Assembly: GCA_900767375.1 (NCBI GenBank)
Contig: CAAFYX010000090.1
Span: forward strand, 1 to 17,807
DNA length: 17,807 nt
Reading direction: 5' to 3'
From: Rikenellaceae bacterium
GTDB taxonomy: Bacteria; Bacteroidota; Bacteroidia; Bacteroidales; UBA932
This document shows positions 14,822 through 17,807 of this stretch, in pieces. How positions within the stretch are numbered: position 1 is the stretch's first letter; each line of letters starts with the position of its first letter. The translations under genes and the position numbers were made by a program. The notes under the pieces were generated by a model. That model made no database searches. It was not told the origin of the DNA and saw nothing but the letters and a program-made list of their open reading frames with translations.

Positions 14822-15461
14822 CCGCTATCGTCGCGGCAGGATCCACGCTGCGGAACACCGCACTGCCTGCTACGATGATGTCCACTCCCGCCTCGTACAG
14901 CTTCGCAGCGTTTGTGGCGTCCGCCCCCCCATCGACCTCGACCTCGCAGTCCAGTCCCTGACGCACGATCTCGGCCTTCACCTCCGCTATCCTGCGGTAG
15001 CTTTCCTCGATGAATTTCTGGCCGCCGAAACCGGCGAACACCGACATGATGAGCACATAATCGGCATCCTTCAGATATGGGAACAGGTCGCTGACCGGGA
15101 TGTCTGGGTTGATGACGATGCCGGCTTTCACGCCGAGACCCTTTATCTGCTGGAGCAGTGCCGACGGGTCCTTTCCAGCAAGCCTTGCAGCCTCGAGATG
15201 GAACGACACCATCGAAGCACCGGCCTTTACGCAGCGCTCGAAGTATTTGTCGGGATTGATGATCATAAGGTGGACATCCATCGGCTTCGCGGCTATCTTC
15301 GCAACAGCGTCGATGACGGAGAAACCGAAGGATATGTTCGGTACCAGCGTGCCGTCCATGACATCGAGATGGATGATGTCCGCATGGTCGTTGATCAGGC
15401 GGATATCCTTTTCCAGATGGAGGAAATCGGCGGCAAGTACGGAAGGAGCTATTTTTTTCAT
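14808..15461 (-). CDS. rpe: Ribulose-phosphate 3-epimerase
   Basis: Rpe interconverts ribulose 5-phosphate and xylulose 5-phosphate in the pentose phosphate pathway. The 217-residue TIM barrel has Ser7 in IAPSVLAADF, metal ligands His31 and Asp33 in HLDVMDG, His64 in MDVHLM, and Asp177 in VEVDGGAD; Asp33 and Asp177 act as the acid-base pair in the family. The phosphate-binding ends GFGGQ (144-148) and AGSAVF are present. Residues 140-144 read SVFAG where many relatives have SVNPG. The start directly abuts the pepD stop (TAA then ATG), suggesting coupled translation, and opens with a run of seven A. It is the last gene of the dnaA-pepD-rpe run; its 3' end overlaps birA. Confidence 0.96.
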   Translation of the reverse strand: MKKIAPSVLAADFLHLEKDIRLINDHADIIHLDVMDGTLVPNISFGFSVIDAVAKIAAKPMDVHLMIINPDKYFERCVKAGASMVSFHLEAARLAGKDPSALLQQIKGLGVKAGIVINPDIPVSDLFPYLKDADYVLIMSVFAGFGGQKFIEESYRRIAEVKAEIVRQGLDCEVEVDGGADATNAAKLYEAGVDIIVAGSAVFRSVDPAATIAAMKA

Positions 15462-16886
15462 TTATTGAAGATTAACAAGTACATCCTGAAGATGTGCTAC
15501 AAACTTGTCAAGAGAAGAGAGCTTGAGTCTTTCACCCGGTGCGTGAACACCGAGAAGGTCAGGTCCGATGGAGATCATGTCGAGGTCCGGGAACTTCTCG
15601 AGGAACAGTCCGCACTCGAGTCCGGCGTGGATGGCCTTTACCACAGGCTCCACTCCGAAGAGCTTCTTATAAGACTTAACGCACTCCGAAAGGATGTGGG
15701 AGTCGGTGTCAGGCTTCCATCCGGGATATTCGCTCAAGTGGACGACTTCCGCACCGGCATCCTCAAACACCTTCCTGATCCTGGCAGCGATATCAGCCTT
15801 GGATTCGTTGACGGAGCTGCGCTGGCTGGTGATGACCTTGACCTTTCCGTGCTCGGTCATCCTCACAGCGGCAAGGTTGGTGGATGTCTCCACCAGACCT
15901 GGAATGTCCTTTGACATGGCCTGCACTCCGTGAGGGCAGTTGAACAGCGCCGTGACGAGCCTTGTGGCAGTCAGGGAGTCGATGGCCTTTTCATTGATGA
16001 AGGAATAGCCGGCGGTGAAGAGGACGTCAGGGTCGCTGGCGGCGAATTCAGCCTTGGAGGACTTGCCATAGGCGATGAACCTCTCGAGGGTAGCGTCGGA
16101 GTCAGGGACCGCGATGATGGCTTCGCACTCGCGGGCGATGGCGTTGGACTTGTTTCCGCCCTTGAACATTATTATCTGGAGTCCGTATGGGAGCTCATAG
16201 TAAAGGAACCTGGCCATGCACTGGACAGTGTTCATCCTGCCCTTGTCGATGTCGTCGCCGCTATGGCCGCCGAGGGCTCCGGATATCTTGAGGCTGAGCC
16301 TGGTATAGCCGTCCTTCCTGTTCTCGGTGGAGTAGCTGAATACAGCGTGGGTGTTCAGTCCGCCGGCACAGCCGATGCAGAACTCCCCTTCCTCCTCGGA
16401 GTCGAGGTTGATAAGCGTGCCGGCGGTGAAGAATCCCTCCTGGAGCGCCATGGCGCCGTCGAGGCCGGTTTCTTCCGAGACCGTGAAGAGGCACTCGACC
16501 TTTCCCATCGGGATATCGCTCTCAAGGACGGCGAGCGAGGCGGCGATGCCGATGCCGTCATCGGCGCCGAGCGTAGTGTCCTTGGAGATCATCCAGCCGT
16601 CCTCGACGACATACTTGATCGGGTCCTTGGAAAAGTCGTGGAGTACGCCTGCGTTCTTCTCGCAGACCATGTCCTGATGGCTCTGGAGCACCACGGCAGG
16701 GACATTCTCCTTGCCGGGGGCGGCCTCCTTGGTGATCAGGACGTTGCCTGCCGCGTCAGTCTTGCATGCAAGGTTATGAGATACGGCAAATGACTGCAGG
16801 TATGCAGTCATCGGTTCTTCATGGCCGGATTCCCTGGGAATTCCGGTGATTTTCTTGAAGTGTTCAAGAACTGTTTTTGAATCCAT
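15462..16886 (-). CDS. pepD: Aminoacyl-histidine dipeptidase PepD (M20C, carnosinase-like)
   Basis: PepD is a cytosolic di-zinc peptidase that splits dipeptides such as Xaa-His. At 474 residues it is close to the E. coli length (485). Metal and catalytic residues visible: His70 and Asp72 in QSHQDM, Asp109 in TLGADDGIG, the Glu138-Glu139 pair in VSEETGLDG (Glu138 the likely general base), and Asp162 in NLDSEEEGE. A lid domain insert lies in the middle, with SGALGGHSGDDI near residue 210. The C-terminal IHAGLECG and GVHAPGERL segments supply the last metal ligand region. It begins 9 nt after dnaA and ends right at the rpe start. Dipeptide use fits a saccharolytic/proteolytic host-associated life, but that is inference. 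Confidence 0.95.
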   Translation of the reverse strand: MDSKTVLEHFKKITGIPRESGHEEPMTAYLQSFAVSHNLACKTDAAGNVLITKEAAPGKENVPAVVLQSHQDMVCEKNAGVLHDFSKDPIKYVVEDGWMISKDTTLGADDGIGIAASLAVLESDIPMGKVECLFTVSEETGLDGAMALQEGFFTAGTLINLDSEEEGEFCIGCAGGLNTHAVFSYSTENRKDGYTRLSLKISGALGGHSGDDIDKGRMNTVQCMARFLYYELPYGLQIIMFKGGNKSNAIARECEAIIAVPDSDATLERFIAYGKSSKAEFAASDPDVLFTAGYSFINEKAIDSLTATRLVTALFNCPHGVQAMSKDIPGLVETSTNLAAVRMTEHGKVKVITSQRSSVNESKADIAARIRKVFEDAGAEVVHLSEYPGWKPDTDSHILSECVKSYKKLFGVEPVVKAIHAGLECGLFLEKFPDLDMISIGPDLLGVHAPGERLKLSSLDKFVAHLQDVLVNLQ

Positions 16887-16895
16887 AATCCTGTA

Positions 16896-17807
16896 TTATT
16901 TTCCTACAGGCACAAGCATCTTACCGATATCGGTCACATATTGTTTGAATGTCTTGTCCGTGGACATCAAGTCCGTAACGGTAGTGCAAGCGTGCAGCAC
17001 TGTAGCGTGGTCCTTTCCTCCCAGTTCGGCGCCGATGGTGGCGAGAGAGCAGCTGGTGATCAGGCTTCTGCTCATATACATCGCTATCTGGCGTGCCTGG
17101 ACGATCTGGCGTTTCCTGGATTTGGACAGGAGCGTGTCGCGGGTGATGTTGAAATAGTCGCACACGACGCTCTGTACCTTATCTATGGTGATCTCCTCGT
17201 GCTCCTCACCGATGATGTTTCCGGTGATGCTCTGGGCGAGCTCGACGGTGGCTTCCTTATGGAGCATGGTGGCATGGGCGATGAGGGACATCAGAGCGCC
17301 TTCCAGCTCACGGAAATTGGCCTTGACCCTGGTTGCAAGGAATTCAAGCACCTTGTCATCCACATCCACTCCCTCACGGAAGCAGCGTGACCTGAGCATG
17401 GCCAGCCTGGTGTCGTAGTCCGGGCGTCCCAGCTCCACGGAAAGTCCCCATTTGAATCTCGACAGCAGTCTCTCCTCGAAGTTCTGGAGGTCCACCGGTG
17501 CGCGGTCGGAGGTGAAGATGAGCTGCTTGCCTGACTGATGGAGATGGTTGAATATATTGAAGAAAGCCGTCTGTGATCCCTGACCGACAAGGTCCTGGAT
17601 ATCGTCGACGATGAGGACGTCCATCTTCATATAATAAGCGAGGAAGTCGGTGAGCTTGTTCCTGACGTTCACTGCGTCCATGTACTGGGTCTTGAACCTG
17701 TTTGCAGGCACATAGAGCACTACGAGGTCAGGGAACGATTCCTTGATCGCGATACCGATGGACTGGGCGATGTGGGTCTTTCCGAGGCCTGGACCTCCGA
17801 AGAGGAA
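16896..17807 (-). CDS. dnaA: Chromosomal replication initiator DnaA, 5' end outside the window
   Basis: DnaA binds the origin and opens it. The visible 303 residues are the AAA+ domain III from Walker A onward plus DNA-binding domain IV; roughly the first third of a usual 450-475-residue protein lies beyond the window. The fragment starts FLFGGPGLGKTHIAQ (Walker A), so the frame is open to the edge; the Met-like GTG at 17720 is internal. Walker B is VLIVDD, followed by IQDL. FTSDRAPVDL, EERLLSRFKWGL (arginine-finger region) and NFRELEGAL (sensor 2) follow in order. The domain IV signature is GGKDHATVLHACTTV. It ends in PVGK. No DnaA-box cluster or dnaN neighbour is seen on this side, so the origin is not placed here. 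First gene of the dnaA-pepD-rpe run within view. Confidence 0.97.
   Translation of the reverse strand, partial: FLFGGPGLGKTHIAQSIGIAIKESFPDLVVLYVPANRFKTQYMDAVNVRNKLTDFLAYYMKMDVLIVDDIQDLVGQGSQTAFFNIFNHLHQSGKQLIFTSDRAPVDLQNFEERLLSRFKWGLSVELGRPDYDTRLAMLRSRCFREGVDVDDKVLEFLATRVKANFRELEGALMSLIAHATMLHKEATVELAQSITGNIIGEEHEEITIDKVQSVVCDYFNITRDTLLSKSRKRQIVQARQIAMYMSRSLITSCSLATIGAELGGKDHATVLHACTTVTDLMSTDKTFKQYVTDIGKMLVPVGK

Noticed and set aside
14821..14837. GCCGC-loop-GCGGC hairpin just after the birA stop as a terminator
   Set aside because: Only a 5-bp stem with a 7-nt loop, no T-run on either strand, and it lies within rpe coding sequence.
15930..16793. 287-codon open frame antisense to pepD
   Set aside because: Shadow of pepD; low-complexity Gly/Glu/Asp/Val composition and no motifs.
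17610..17620. DnaA Walker B followed by IQDL in place of IQFL as a defect
   Set aside because: The Asp-Asp metal residues are intact, and an acidic residue at that position seems normal for Bacteroidota DnaA.

Overview
The window looks like one end of a metagenome-assembled contig from a Bacteroidota bacterium, most likely of the order Bacteroidales. The evidence is the protein families and their order, the promoter-like TAnnTTTG -7 boxes, the near absence of Shine-Dalgarno sequences, and the rsfS-ftsH-cdsA-psd cluster with birA divergent from it. DNA is GC-rich by eye. Genus cannot be told from the sequence; a gut lineage is only a guess. The first 26 bases are not genomic: they match the 3' end of the Illumina TruSeq read-2 adapter.

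Layout. (1) 29-1000, plus: the 3' part of a PPi-dependent phosphofructokinase gene, closed by a clear intrinsic terminator. (2) About 1069-10333, plus: a palindrome and a Bacteroidota promoter followed by a six-gene, tightly packed run: ligA, a YihY/BrkB membrane protein, a bifunctional RelA/SpoT (p)ppGpp enzyme, an Ig-like (Big_5) lipoprotein, an outer-membrane beta-barrel protein and ispG. Gaps are 2-5 nt or ATGA overlaps. (3) 14152 down to 10317, minus: rsfS, ftsH, cdsA, psd, also packed with 1-4 nt gaps or overlaps. (4) 14204-14821, plus: birA alone, divergent from rsfS across a 51-bp region with two back-to-back -7 boxes. (5) 17807 down to 14808, minus: dnaA (5' end cut off by the window), pepD, rpe.

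How the genes fit together. Most are core housekeeping functions: DNA ligation (LigA), replication initiation (DnaA), stringent response (Rsh), ribosome silencing in slow growth (RsfS), membrane protein quality control (FtsH), phosphatidylethanolamine synthesis (CdsA, Psd), isoprenoid precursor synthesis (IspG), biotin loading of carboxylases (BirA), pentose phosphate metabolism (Rpe), glycolysis with PPi (Pfp), and dipeptide breakdown (PepD). Operon (3) joins lipid synthesis to membrane proteolysis. In operon (2) the two uncharacterised envelope proteins lie between the stringent-response gene and ispG.

The window is dense: the largest gap is about 130 bp (1001-1130), and both convergent gene pairs overlap at their 3' ends. 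I saw no tRNA, rRNA, CRISPR, insertion sequence, phage gene or defence system. I found no convincing new multi-gene system. The most useful oddities are a two-domain-length IspG whose barrel resembles the three-domain type, a BirA that stops where its C-terminal domain should begin and has an altered ATP-loop, the palindrome and six-codon ORF ahead of ligA, and the overlapping divergent promoters between rsfS and birA.
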